A stretch of DNA of 64,000 nt from positions 1 through 64,000 of the forward strand of contig NZ_QMHO01000014.1 in assembly GCF_003313505.1 (NCBI RefSeq), in the 5' to 3' direction. This document shows, in pieces, positions 1 through 8,039 of this stretch (its first letter is position 1; each line of letters begins with the position of its first letter). The notes beneath the pieces are model-generated. The model was not told the origin of the DNA. It did no database searches and saw only the letters and a program-made list of their open reading frames with translations. The DNA comes from Pedobacter nanyangensis (GTDB lineage: Bacteria; Bacteroidota; Bacteroidia; Sphingobacteriales; Sphingobacteriaceae). The position numbers and the translations under genes are program-made.

Positions 1-1
1 G

Positions 2-106
2 GGTGACCAGCTTGGAACGAAAGGCAGTGGTTACTTTCAACGAAATCTACATCCAGAGTCTGAGCATCACGATGAAAATGAACATCACGACAAAAACAAA
101 AAGTAG
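2..106 (+). CDS. C-terminal end of an unknown protein with a His/Glu-rich tail (partial)
   Basis: An open frame enters from the left edge and stops at TAG 104-106. The visible 34 residues end in a tail with two HH pairs and many acidic and lysine residues (ESEHHDENEHHDKNKK). Such tails are common on metal-efflux or metal-binding proteins in Bacteroidota, and the neighbouring genes are metal-resistance genes, so a metal-related membrane or periplasmic protein is likely. The family cannot be named from this fragment. A strong hairpin follows directly, so this is the last gene of its transcript. Confidence 0.6.
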   Translation, partial: GDQLGTKGSGYFQRNLHPESEHHDENEHHDKNKK

Positions 107-110
107 TCTA

Positions 111-145
111 ATGAAAGGACAGGGCATAAAACCCTGTCCTTTCAT
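111..145. terminator. Perfect 14-bp hairpin terminator
   Basis: A 14-bp perfect inverted repeat (111-124 and 132-145) with a 7-nt loop (CATAAAA) lies 4 bases after the stop of the partial gene. The arms begin and end in ATGAAAGG/CCTTTCAT, so it could terminate in either direction. There is no long T-run after it. Confidence 0.75.
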
Positions 146-225
146 ATTATCATTTTGTTAAATCTAATCTTGAAACCTCTCTGGATTTACGATCAATACT
201 AACTTTCCCTATCTTTGGATAACAG

Positions 226-627
226 ATGAGGATTTACATAACCATATTGCTACTACTGGCCAAGGTACTGACACTTGGACCATCGTTGGCCGATCACCAT
301 CATCACTACAATCACAGTTCCGCGACTGCCCTTGCCCACAACCATCATCACGATAATCAGAAACAAAAATTCGAGGAAGATATCTTAGGTTTCCTTTTCT
401 CCAATTTCGACCATGGACAGGGACTTGACAGCTATATAGGTACGGGAAACAACAGCAATCTCCTAATCAAGAAGGCTGACGCATTACCTACGGTAATGCC
501 CTCACTATCATCGGTCATCAAACAATTCAGAAAATCCGCTGCCAGGTATTCTAACGGTGAGAAACGACCATTCGATCATCACTACCGATACCAAGATCAA
601 CTCCGGGGCCCTCCCGCAATTTCATAA
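226..627 (+). CDS. His-rich secreted small protein
   Basis: The 133-residue product starts with a hydrophobic signal peptide (about residues 1-22, ending near SLADHHHH) and continues with His clusters (DHHHHYNH, HNHHHD). The middle has no recognised domain. The C-terminus ends in RGPPAIS, a Pro-Pro ending similar in style to the xxPPKL endings of the DUF6660 proteins at 12.5-13.3 kb. The His clusters and the heavy-metal context suggest a periplasmic metal-binding protein, but this is inference. Another frame stays open past its stop to 754 (557-754), and I treat that as chance. Confidence 0.65.
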   Translation: MRIYITILLLLAKVLTLGPSLADHHHHYNHSSATALAHNHHHDNQKQKFEEDILGFLFSNFDHGQGLDSYIGTGNNSNLLIKKADALPTVMPSLSSVIKQFRKSAARYSNGEKRPFDHHYRYQDQLRGPPAIS

Positions 628-904
628 AAGGCCGAGCCATTTCTGTGTTCCCATTGGAACCGTTCTTTTCCAATTTATCGGAGGAGGAGACCGTCTTCCT
701 ATACAACTTACCGTCGATATCCACGAAAAACTATCTATAAGTCCACTGGTATGAAGCGGAATGGCATAAAAGTTCCCCGGGCCAAAATTTCCCATAAATG
801 ACTATGATAAATCGGAATGGAAAGCCCTTTTCTGATCTATACATTTAATACTTTATTAAACCGACAAAATTCCATCCCTGTCATTGGCGGGATCATCAGA
901 ACAT

Positions 905-1111
905 ATGCAAAAAATAAAGAGCGGACTTAAGAAGGTAAATTCCGCAAAACAAAGACATCGAGTAGAAAAAGTCCGTTATTATATTAACGGTTTGTTTTTT
1001 CTCCTTGGTTTCATTGGCATTATCGTACTCATTCATTTTGCAACAAGATCCAAACACGTCCATGTCAGCAATATCACCATTGACAATGTCAGAAAACAAA
1101 GAACCGTATAA
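905..1111 (+). CDS. Single-span small membrane protein, His near C-terminus
   Basis: This is a 68-residue protein from ATG 905; a TTG at 884 in frame would add seven residues. The N-terminal 30 residues are strongly basic and one hydrophobic helix follows (about residues 31-50, GLFFLLGFIGIIVLIHF). The tail is short and carries KHVHV. By the positive-inside rule the N-terminus is cytoplasmic and the His-containing tail faces the periplasm. No family recognised. It overlaps the next small gene by 26 bases, suggesting translational coupling. Confidence 0.55.
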   Translation: MQKIKSGLKKVNSAKQRHRVEKVRYYINGLFFLLGFIGIIVLIHFATRSKHVHVSNITIDNVRKQRTV

Positions 1112-1229
1112 TAGACCAGATAAAAAAACCTGGAAAGGATTTATCCTCTCACATAGAACTGAAGCCATCCTCTTAAGTCTTCTTTGGATTGCCTATCTAA
1201 TTTTCGTAAGCGAATTTTTATCGAAATGA
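1086..1229 (+). CDS. 47-residue single-span membrane protein
   Basis: The reading frame from ATG 1086 encodes a hydrophilic N-terminus (MSENKEPYNRPDKKTWKG) and one hydrophobic helix near residues 27-43 (AILLSLLWIAYLIFVSEF). The open frame reaches further upstream to 1005, but only the ATG at 1086 gives a sensible small-protein layout. It overlaps the end of the preceding small gene. No family recognised; it belongs with the other one-helix proteins in this island. Confidence 0.45.
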   Translation: MSENKEPYNRPDKKTWKGFILSHRTEAILLSLLWIAYLIFVSEFLSK

Positions 1230-1266
1230 AATATCAACAACAGAAGTTAATACAGCCTGTTCCCAT

Positions 1267-1356
1267 ATGAAACTATTGAAAAATATATTAGCCGCAATAG
1301 GGGCAATCCTAGCACTTGTCGCCCTGTTCCTACTGTACTCCCGTCCCAATAAATGA
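1267..1356 (+). CDS. 29-residue single-span microprotein
   Basis: From ATG 1267 to TGA 1354-1356 the frame encodes 29 residues: MKLLKN, a hydrophobic stretch (ILAAIGAILALVALFLLY) and a short polar end (SRPNK). It has the layout of a minimal transmembrane peptide. It follows the 47-residue protein by 37 bases on the same strand and faces the DUF1345 gene convergently. Coding status is not proven for so short a frame. Confidence 0.4.
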   Translation: MKLLKNILAAIGAILALVALFLLYSRPNK

Positions 1357-1382
1357 ATGACGGACAAAACAAAGACCTATAG

Positions 1383-2039
1383 CTAGTTGTCGATCAGGCC
1401 AGATACGATATTGACCGTAAGTGCTACGATCAATGTATTGAACGCAAATGAGAAAACACTGTGCAACATGGCGATCCTCCTGACGTGTCTGGAAGCTATC
1501 TGTACATCCGAGACCTGAAAGGTGCACCCAATCACAAAAGAGAAGTACATAAAATCCATATAGTCCGGTTTGGCAGTGCGGGGAAATTCCAGGGGTGTAT
1601 CATGTCTACTATAATACAGATGTGCATACTTGAAGGCCAGCGTAGTGTGCACCAGCACCCAAGAGGCTGCAACCGAGAGTAGACTGAAAAGTATGTGTAG
1701 GATAAGGTCCAGTCCAGTTTTGGTTTTGGCCGAAGAATACAGGAGCACCACAGCTACCAGGCTTGCTGCCGCCGCAATAAGGATAAAGATGGTGACCGTA
1801 GCCCTGCCGGCATCCTGTTTGTCGGCAATCTTATTGATTTCATGGGGTTCGCAGGTTAGGGCGGTGATCCAACATAGGGACAAATAAAGTATAGCAAATA
1901 TAACCCACGCAGCCATGCTGCTTGCCGCGACAGGTTGTGTAATACCGATGATAAGGCCACTACAGACTGCAGTCGCCCCACAAATCCCCAAACGGGTACC
2001 ACTTTTCAGACCATTGACGATTTTTGCTGTAGAATTCAT
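1383..2039 (-). CDS. DUF1345 family integral membrane protein
   Basis: The 218-residue product has five or so hydrophobic segments and the family signature near residues 155-205: YMDFMYFSFVIGCTFQVSDV, then R-RR, then LHSVFSFAFNTLIVALTVNI. This matches DUF1345 (PF07077), a predicted inner-membrane family of unknown function, at about its usual length. It is the last gene of the minus-strand metal run, 30 bases after the response regulator. Its role in metal stress is only suggested by context. Confidence 0.85.
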   Translation of the reverse strand: MNSTAKIVNGLKSGTRLGICGATAVCSGLIIGITQPVAASSMAAWVIFAILYLSLCWITALTCEPHEINKIADKQDAGRATVTIFILIAAAASLVAVVLLYSSAKTKTGLDLILHILFSLLSVAASWVLVHTTLAFKYAHLYYSRHDTPLEFPRTAKPDYMDFMYFSFVIGCTFQVSDVQIASRHVRRIAMLHSVFSFAFNTLIVALTVNIVSGLIDN

Positions 2040-2069
2040 TTCTTCGAATTGATTTAAAATTTTCTTCCA

Positions 2070-2444
2070 CTACTTTTCTAAACTACCATTGGTTTTAATT
2101 AGATATAGTACATCCCTGCGTACAGCGAAAATATCAAACGGCTTACATATCATCAGATCTGCACCGCTGAGATCATCTTTCCAATCGATGGACAGTGCCG
2201 ACATGAGAACGACCTTTAAGGGAACAAAGCGTTGGTCAGCCTTGATCAGTCTGCATATATCGCGGCCATCAACACTCCCAAGCCTGACATCTAACATTAG
2301 TAGATCGGGATTCCATTCCATCAACAGTTCATCGAGCCCCGCAGGATCGGACAGGAACCCGAGTTCGACATTGTCATCCTGGAAAATAAATGAAAATATC
2401 GAATGGATATCCTCATAATCATCTACAACGAGTATTCTCTTCAT
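2070..2444 (-). CDS. Single-domain response regulator (CheY-like receiver)
   Basis: The 124 residues are one receiver domain. The acidic pocket is DD at residues 8-9, the phospho-acceptor is D52 (LLMLDVRLG), the conserved Ser/Thr is S82 (VLMSA) and the Lys is K101 (CKPFD). There is no output domain. It starts 6 bases after the stop of a cyclic-nucleotide-type domain gene that lacks its own DNA-binding domain. No histidine kinase is encoded nearby in the element, so the partner is unknown. Confidence 0.85.
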   Translation of the reverse strand: MKRILVVDDYEDIHSIFSFIFQDDNVELGFLSDPAGLDELLMEWNPDLLMLDVRLGSVDGRDICRLIKADQRFVPLKVVLMSALSIDWKDDLSGADLMICKPFDIFAVRRDVLYLIKTNGSLEK

Positions 2445-2450
2445 ACAGGA

Positions 2451-2867
2451 TTAGGCTCGCAATATTTTCCCCAATTGACAAAAAGCGGGAGAAAGGCCAA
2501 TCAGCTTTCTAATGGATTCGTTGGAAAGTTCCCATACTATCAGGTCAGAAAGCGCCTTTATCGTTGTAAGGGAGGGACTGGTCAAACTGAAGCTTGCACG
2601 ACACAGGCACCATTCCCCTTCGAGATAAAAACCTTGGATAAATTCTCTGTCCTCCAACAATCCAAATTCGCAGATACTTCCGGAAACGACATAGTACATT
2701 GACCGACATACATCCCCAACTTCCAAAAGACAGTCCCCTTTTTTGAAATTCCTTGTTCTCACCTCTGTTCTGAATAGATCGACATCATTGGAAGAGAATT
2801 TTCCAATGCCGACTAACAATCGGTTCAGTTCTTCTTTAGTCATTGTCACCTGTACGGTTAACCCCAA
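2451..2867 (-). CDS. Crp/Fnr-type cyclic-nucleotide-binding domain without HTH
   Basis: The 138 residues follow the N-terminal sensor domain of Bacteroidota Crp/Fnr-like regulators: FKKGDCLLEVGDVCRSMYYV, VVSGSICEF, then FYLEGEWCL. In full-length relatives about 50 further residues form a winged helix. Here the frame stops right after CQLGKILRA, and the response regulator starts 6 bases on. It is either a truncated regulator or a stand-alone ligand sensor. There is no sign of a downstream HTH in another frame, because the following sequence is intact receiver-domain coding sequence. Confidence 0.75.
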   Translation of the reverse strand: MGLTVQVTMTKEELNRLLVGIGKFSSNDVDLFRTEVRTRNFKKGDCLLEVGDVCRSMYYVVSGSICEFGLLEDREFIQGFYLEGEWCLCRASFSLTSPSLTTIKALSDLIVWELSNESIRKLIGLSPAFCQLGKILRA

Positions 2868-2925
2868 ACACTATAAAAGGCTCAGGCAGTAGCCTAACAT
2901 ATACTGCCTGAGCATAGTCTCGGCC

Positions 2926-3147
2926 TCAATGTGACTTGTGCTGCAAATCACCACTTACGTGCCTGTAATAATGTTTGGCTGTTGAAATTACCGCTAGAAG
3001 CAGAATCAGTCCAGCTATCATCATTAACAGGATTTTCCATAGCCGATATTTTTTGACAGGCATTTTCTCATTTCTGGTCCCTGGCGCCCTGAACAGTGGG
3101 TGGTCGAATTCTGAACCTCCCTTATATCGCTTGTTCCGTTTCTTCAT
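2926..3147 (-). CDS. Single-span small membrane protein with His-rich tail
   Basis: This 73-residue product has a very basic N-terminus (MKKRNKRYKGG), one helix at about residues 39-56 (LLMMIAGLILLLAVIS) and a C-terminal tail with four His residues (KHYYRHVSGDLQHKSH). The predicted topology puts the His tail in the periplasm. It lies 5 bases downstream of the P-type ATPase gene on the same strand, so it is very likely co-translated and may be an accessory subunit of the pump. No family recognised. Confidence 0.65.
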   Translation of the reverse strand: MKKRNKRYKGGSEFDHPLFRAPGTRNEKMPVKKYRLWKILLMMIAGLILLLAVISTAKHYYRHVSGDLQHKSH

Positions 3148-3152
3148 CCCAC

Positions 3153-5198
3153 CTATCCAAATTTCATCCTCTGTATCCTCACCGCATTTAGGATGGCAAT
3201 CAGAGCTACGCCCACATCAGCAAAAACCGCTTCCCACATTGTCGCTAGTCCACCAGCACCGAGTACCAGAACTACAGCTTTCACGGAAAACGCAAGTATA
3301 ATATTCTGCCAGACAATCTTTTTAGTCTGTTTGCCAATATTGATAGCCATTGGAATCTTGCTTGGCATATCATCCTGTATAACCACGTCAGCGGTTTCTA
3401 TCGTCGCATCACTACCGAGACCACCCATCGCCATACCAACATCACTCAGGGCGACTACCGGTGCATCATTCACTCCGTCACCTACGAAAGCTACGCTCTC
3501 GTTTCTTGCTTTTAATTCTTTGACCTTGTTCACCTTATCTTCGGGCAAAAGGTCTCCGAAGGCATTATCTATGCCCAACTGCTTAGCGACGTAGGCTACT
3601 ACGGAACTCTTATCCCCGCTCAGCATCGTAGCCTTGACACCCAGTTCATGCAGTCTTTCTATAGTCCGCTTAGAATCCGACTTAATGCTGTCGGCAATAG
3701 TAACGTAGCCCGCAAATTGCCCACCGTAGGCCACGGCGATGACGGTATACACGATTTTAGAAGGATCTAAACTGTACCTGATCTGGAATTTATCCATCAA
3801 TTTGAAGTTCCCGACCAAAAGATCCTTTCCGTCAACTGTGGCTTTAAGACCATGTCCGGCAATCTCCTCCACATTGGTCAGCTTTACCGAACTGTCCACT
3901 TCGCCAACATGGTTATGAATTGCCGTGGCTACGGGATGCGTACTTTGGCTTTCCAATGCATTCACCAGCTTAAGTACTTCCTGTTGATCAAAACCCTCTT
4001 CAATGGTTACCTGTTGTACCTTGAAAACGCCCTCGGTCATTGTTCCGGTCTTGTCCATCACCACATTTTTTACTGTAGCAAGGATATCCAGGAAATTACT
4101 GCCCTTGAAAAGAATACCGTTTCGACTGGCAGCTCCAATTCCTCCAAAGTATCCCAAAGGTATAGAGATTACCAGTGCACATGGACAGGAAATTACCAGG
4201 AATATCAACGCCCTATATAGCCAATCCCTGAACACATAACCTTCAACAAAGAAATAGGGAAGCACACAGATCCCTATGGCAAGAAGTACCACGATTGGGG
4301 TATAGATTTTCGCAAACTTGCGGATAAAAAGTTCAGTTGGAGCTTTTTGTGCAGTTGCATTCTGCACCAGCTCAAGAATCTTGCTTAACTTACTGTCTGT
4401 GTAGGCAGTATCTACCTTTACTTGGCTAACGGTATTTAGATTGATCATACCGGCAAGTACCGTTTCACCCTTATTTTTGGTGTCAGGTTTACTCTCCCCC
4501 GTCAGGGCGGCTGTATTGAAAGATGCGGACTCCGAGATAAGCTCTCCGTCCAATCCAAGCTTTTCCCCAGGCTTAAGCTGTATTATGGCTCCTATCTCGA
4601 CCTGCTCTGCTTTAACCAGGCGGGGCTTTCCATCCTCCAATATTGTCACTTCATCCGGACGTTGATCCAAAAGGGCCTTGATGTTACTCTTTGCCCTAGA
4701 AACAGCGAGCGTCTGGAAAACTTCCCCTACGGCATAGAACAACATCACCGCTACGCCTTCAGGATATTCCTTGATGATAAATGCGCCTAAGGTAGCAATA
4801 CTCATTAGAAAGAATTCCGAAAATACTTCTCCCTTGCTGATACTACCAATAGCATCTTTGATGACAGGTAGTCCAACAGGCGCATAGGCAGCTACGTAAA
4901 GTGCAACCCGCACCAACCCGGTAAACCAAGGCTGCGGAATAAAATTATCTAGGGCGATACCGATCAGCAGCAAGGCTAACGAAATGATAGACGGCAGGAA
5001 AAGTTGGAATGTACTTTTATCGGTTACATCGTGGTTGTGACCATCGTCATCACTATGTTCATGAGCGTGATCATGCCCATCACCATCGTGGTGCTTATCT
5101 TTTAATAAATCCTTTGCACCCGCATTATCATAGATTTTTTCTGTCTGGTTGCAGCAGAGCTGTTTGCCCTGTGCATCATACTTATGCTTATGTTCCAT
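3153..5198 (-). CDS. Heavy-metal P1B-type ATPase (Zn/Cd/Pb class)
   Basis: This is a 681-residue metal-exporting ATPase of the inner membrane. Visible features are a CC pair (15-16) and His/Asp-rich N-terminus (about 36-58) in place of an HMA domain, an actuator loop TGES near 234, a CPC metal site (338-340), the phosphorylation motif DKTGT (382-386), the HP motif (421-422) and the hinge GDGVNDAP (573-580). N632 and K640 in helix 7 and D661 in helix 8 are the residues typical of the Zn/Cd/Pb subgroup rather than copper pumps. It is followed by a small His-tailed membrane protein and preceded by an MgtC-like gene, all on one strand. Confidence 0.95.
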   Translation of the reverse strand: MEHKHKYDAQGKQLCCNQTEKIYDNAGAKDLLKDKHHDGDGHDHAHEHSDDDGHNHDVTDKSTFQLFLPSIISLALLLIGIALDNFIPQPWFTGLVRVALYVAAYAPVGLPVIKDAIGSISKGEVFSEFFLMSIATLGAFIIKEYPEGVAVMLFYAVGEVFQTLAVSRAKSNIKALLDQRPDEVTILEDGKPRLVKAEQVEIGAIIQLKPGEKLGLDGELISESASFNTAALTGESKPDTKNKGETVLAGMINLNTVSQVKVDTAYTDSKLSKILELVQNATAQKAPTELFIRKFAKIYTPIVVLLAIGICVLPYFFVEGYVFRDWLYRALIFLVISCPCALVISIPLGYFGGIGAASRNGILFKGSNFLDILATVKNVVMDKTGTMTEGVFKVQQVTIEEGFDQQEVLKLVNALESQSTHPVATAIHNHVGEVDSSVKLTNVEEIAGHGLKATVDGKDLLVGNFKLMDKFQIRYSLDPSKIVYTVIAVAYGGQFAGYVTIADSIKSDSKRTIERLHELGVKATMLSGDKSSVVAYVAKQLGIDNAFGDLLPEDKVNKVKELKARNESVAFVGDGVNDAPVVALSDVGMAMGGLGSDATIETADVVIQDDMPSKIPMAINIGKQTKKIVWQNIILAFSVKAVVLVLGAGGLATMWEAVFADVGVALIAILNAVRIQRMKFG

Positions 5199-5217
5199 GT
5201 GATTTAGTTTTTATGAT

Positions 5218-5685
5218 TTATAACTCAGTGTTTTCATCGTTCTGTTTGCTCTTGAAAAGGACTTTCAAAAAGCGCTGATACCAAGAAAATTTATTGATAG
5301 CAAAGATCAACAGGATGATCAATGTGGATGCGACAGCAATGACAAACATATTCAATGCAATAGCCACCCCTATTGCCGAAGTGGACCAAAGTCCAGCAGC
5401 TGTAGTCAGGCCCTTTGGTGTATTTCTCTCATCCCGAAAGATGATACCTGCACCGATAAACCCCAAGCCTGTGGCGATGGCCGCCAACATCCTTGAAATA
5501 GCCGATTTATCCTCTGTAAGATGGGCAGCTACCGAAACAAAAAGGCAGGCAGCCACGCAGATACAGGCAAATGTCCTGATACCTGTATACTGGTGCTCCC
5601 TCTCCCTTTCAATCCCTACAATCCCTCCAAGAATTAGGGCCAAAAACATCTTGCCCGAAAGCAACAGCTCAAATTCAATATCCAT
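5218..5685 (-). CDS. MgtC/SapB family membrane protein
   Basis: The 155-residue product carries the MgtC/SapB signature GGIVGIERE near residues 20-28, then IRTFACICVAACLFV and TGLGFIGAGIIF, with four or five membrane segments. It corresponds to the membrane domain only, without the C-terminal ACT-like domain of Salmonella MgtC. Family members relate to magnesium limitation and membrane energetics; the exact role here is unknown. It sits 14 bases after the bestrophin-like gene and 19 bases before the P-type ATPase gene. Confidence 0.88.
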   Translation of the reverse strand: MDIEFELLLSGKMFLALILGGIVGIEREREHQYTGIRTFACICVAACLFVSVAAHLTEDKSAISRMLAAIATGLGFIGAGIIFRDERNTPKGLTTAAGLWSTSAIGVAIALNMFVIAVASTLIILLIFAINKFSWYQRFLKVLFKSKQNDENTEL

Positions 5686-5699
5686 CGGTCCTTTATTGA

Positions 5700-6581
5700 C
5701 TACATTTCAAAATATTGGTAATTCTTTGGTTTCGCAGGTACGTCCCTGTCTCCGATCATTTCCAGCAGATTGATTTCTATGGTCTGTGCTAATGAGGTCA
5801 TGGGCGTATCAACCGGCGTATTTTCGAACGGATCCTGCATGATAATAGCTGTCTTTTCGATCATGATAAAGAGCAAAGGCACCAATATGGTCAGCAATAT
5901 CTCAACAGCGAGTTGCGAATCTTCCAGTCCAAAAGGCAAGATGGCAGCAAATACATAGATCAGCGTATGTACCAGCACGCTATATGACCTTGGAAATACA
6001 GTATTCTTGATACGTTCACATTTCCCCATGCTATCACAGAGCCTGGCCACGGTTTCATTGAGTTGTATCTGCTTGAAGTCCGATATCATAGATTCGGCCG
6101 CCATCTCCCTGATCTTTTCGGAATGCTGGTCCAATAAAGCATTGGGGATGTTCACGGCACTGATCTGGTGGGCATTCAGATAGCTTTTCACTTTTGGAGA
6201 GAATTCTTGTCTCCGCAAAGCCTCACCAAGGGCATATACCCAAACAATCTGTGTCTGAACAAATTCCTTTGTGATTACTTTCTGTTTATCGGGAACAAAC
6301 TGTTGTACCTGCCTGATCAACGTGCGTGAATCATTAACTATCGCGCCCCATACCGTCCTGGCCTCCCACCAGCGTTCATAGGATTGCGCAGTCCTGAAAG
6401 CGAGCAGAAGCGAAACCGCTGTCCCCACCAAAGCGGGAATGCTCAGGGGAAGACTTATTTTCTGGAATGTTGGATGAAGATCCAACAGGCCAATGGAGAC
6501 CGCAAATACAACGATCAGAGCTAGCTGTGAGCCGATACCTTTAACGAAATACCAGATCGATATTTTCTTGTTCAATAACAT
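5700..6581 (-). CDS. Bestrophin-like channel protein (YneE/UPF0187 family)
   Basis: The 293-residue product matches bacterial bestrophin homologues. It has membrane helices near residues 15-60, the stretch FRTAQSYERWWEARTVWGAI (about 62-81) and the conserved late motif DPFENTPVDTPM (about 248-259). Family members form pentameric ion channels in the inner membrane. Placement between CzcB and MgtC-like genes on the same strand suggests a part in ion balance during metal stress, which is inference. A 155-base gap with a hairpin separates it from the upstream efflux genes. Confidence 0.9.
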   Translation of the reverse strand: MLLNKKISIWYFVKGIGSQLALIVVFAVSIGLLDLHPTFQKISLPLSIPALVGTAVSLLLAFRTAQSYERWWEARTVWGAIVNDSRTLIRQVQQFVPDKQKVITKEFVQTQIVWVYALGEALRRQEFSPKVKSYLNAHQISAVNIPNALLDQHSEKIREMAAESMISDFKQIQLNETVARLCDSMGKCERIKNTVFPRSYSVLVHTLIYVFAAILPFGLEDSQLAVEILLTILVPLLFIMIEKTAIIMQDPFENTPVDTPMTSLAQTIEINLLEMIGDRDVPAKPKNYQYFEM

Positions 6582-6693
6582 AAATTATAGTTTTATATCT
6601 TCAATTTACCGATTACCACTTCTAGACCTTACTGATAACAACTTTATATTATACATGTTCTGTTCACACCATTAAATCAATTTATTAGCGATT

Positions 6694-6723
6694 TAGGGGA
6701 GGATGCACAAGGCACCTTCCCCC
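6694..6723 (-). terminator. Imperfect GC-rich hairpin after czcB
   Basis: An imperfect inverted repeat (AGGGGAGG... and ...CCTTCCCCC with GCAC in the arms) lies just downstream of the adaptor gene stop. It may attenuate or end the efflux transcript before the bestrophin-like gene. No T-run is seen, so this is tentative. Confidence 0.4.
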
Positions 6724-6736
6724 TTCGCACCTAACA

Positions 6737-8038
6737 CTAATGTTCGTGCCCCCCAGCATTGCTTAATTTGGCATTGATGAAGAAAGCGCCCTTGGTTACT
6801 ACCTTTACATTTTTAGGCAATTGGCCCACCGGTGTAATCGCAGTATAGCCCAACTCCGAAACACCTTTGGCAACCTCAATTTTTTCAAAGTTCATATTAG
6901 CACTATGGCCTTTATTTTCCGCAAAATGGTCATGTTCCTCTCCTTCCTTATGCGCGTCCGTCTTTCCCTGTCCTTCGCCTTCGGCTTCGGGCTGTTTATC
7001 GGTATGTATGAAAATATAGAACTTACCATCTGCCTCCACTATCGCCTCATTAGGTACAGTTGGCGTCATTGCCTTGTCTACGCTCACCATACCGGTAATA
7101 TTCATCCCATCAATAAGGCCGGCCTTATTTCCTGTGACCGTACAGTGGACCGCAATGGTCTTGCTCTCATTCTCGAAGGAAGATCCGATATTGAACACCT
7201 TTGCCGTGTAGGTTATCTGTGGATTATTGGTTACCGTAAAATTCACCAGTTGGCCTACCTTAATGAAAGGAAGGTCCCTTTCGAACACCTGCAGATCCAA
7301 ATGTATCAGACCGTTATCTACGATTTCCACTACTGGCGAAGAAACGTCCACGTAGCTTCCGATCTTTGCAAACTCCGCACTTACCGTTCCGCTTACCGGA
7401 CTGGTTACAGATAACGCCGAGGTCAGGGTAGCTGCAGAGATCGAAGTAGGGTTGATCCCCATTAACTGCACCTGTTTGTACAGTGATGCCTTTCTCGCCT
7501 TTAGGGCGTTAAGTTCGGACGTAGCATTCTGTAGGTTCTTTAAAGCTCCCGCATTTCCTGCATTAAGTTCACGCTGGCGTTGGAGTTCCTGTTCGGCCAA
7601 TGTAATCCTGCTGCCAATGGTCAGATATTCTTCCTGCAATTGGACAAACTGTGGATTCTCGATCGTAGCAATCACCTGTCCCTTACGGACATAATCTCCC
7701 AGCTGGACCCTCAAGGTTTTTACCACTCCACCGTAGAGCGAAGTCGCATTGGCCTTGTTGTTATTCGGCACCCTTAAGGCACCGTTTGCCTTGATGGTAG
7801 CGGTCAGGTTCTTGAGTTCAATGGTCCCCACTGTGATACCGACCGATTTGATCTGTTCCGGGGTAAGGGAGGCAATCGTCGAAGACCCCTCTTCACCATG
7901 TCCTTCCTCTTTCGCAGCTGCGGGCTTTTCGGCTTCCTTGCCAGGTTTGCTCCCTTCACCTTCTGTCTGTTTTCCTCCACAACTGTTCAGTGTGATTACT
8001 GTCACGGCGAAGAATAATATTCTAAAAACAAGTTTCAT
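6737..8038 (-). CDS. czcB: RND efflux periplasmic adaptor lipoprotein (CzcB/CusB family)
   Basis: The product is 433 residues from the ATG at 8038, which begins a lipoprotein signal (MKLVFRILFF... with lipobox LNSC). The frame is open further upstream, but that part overlaps the czcA end and lacks signal features. It has the membrane-fusion layout: a barrel-sandwich piece (YGGVVKTLRVQLGDYVRKGQ), a coiled-coil hairpin, then VSPVSGTVS and beta-barrel segments. A His/Glu-rich insert near the C-terminus (EGEEHDHFAENKGH) and a final GGHEH are likely metal-binding. Its start is one base past the stop of the pump gene, so the two are coupled. It links the pump to the outer-membrane factor. Confidence 0.92.
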   Translation of the reverse strand: MKLVFRILFFAVTVITLNSCGGKQTEGEGSKPGKEAEKPAAAKEEGHGEEGSSTIASLTPEQIKSVGITVGTIELKNLTATIKANGALRVPNNNKANATSLYGGVVKTLRVQLGDYVRKGQVIATIENPQFVQLQEEYLTIGSRITLAEQELQRQRELNAGNAGALKNLQNATSELNALKARKASLYKQVQLMGINPTSISAATLTSALSVTSPVSGTVSAEFAKIGSYVDVSSPVVEIVDNGLIHLDLQVFERDLPFIKVGQLVNFTVTNNPQITYTAKVFNIGSSFENESKTIAVHCTVTGNKAGLIDGMNITGMVSVDKAMTPTVPNEAIVEADGKFYIFIHTDKQPEAEGEGQGKTDAHKEGEEHDHFAENKGHSANMNFEKIEVAKGVSELGYTAITPVGQLPKNVKVVTKGAFFINAKLSNAGGHEH

Positions 8039-8039
8039 C

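Noticed and set aside
557..754. Second open frame overlapping the end of the His-rich secreted protein
   Set aside because: No start signal or family features; the first frame has a complete signal peptide and natural ending. A frameshift between them is possible but not supported.
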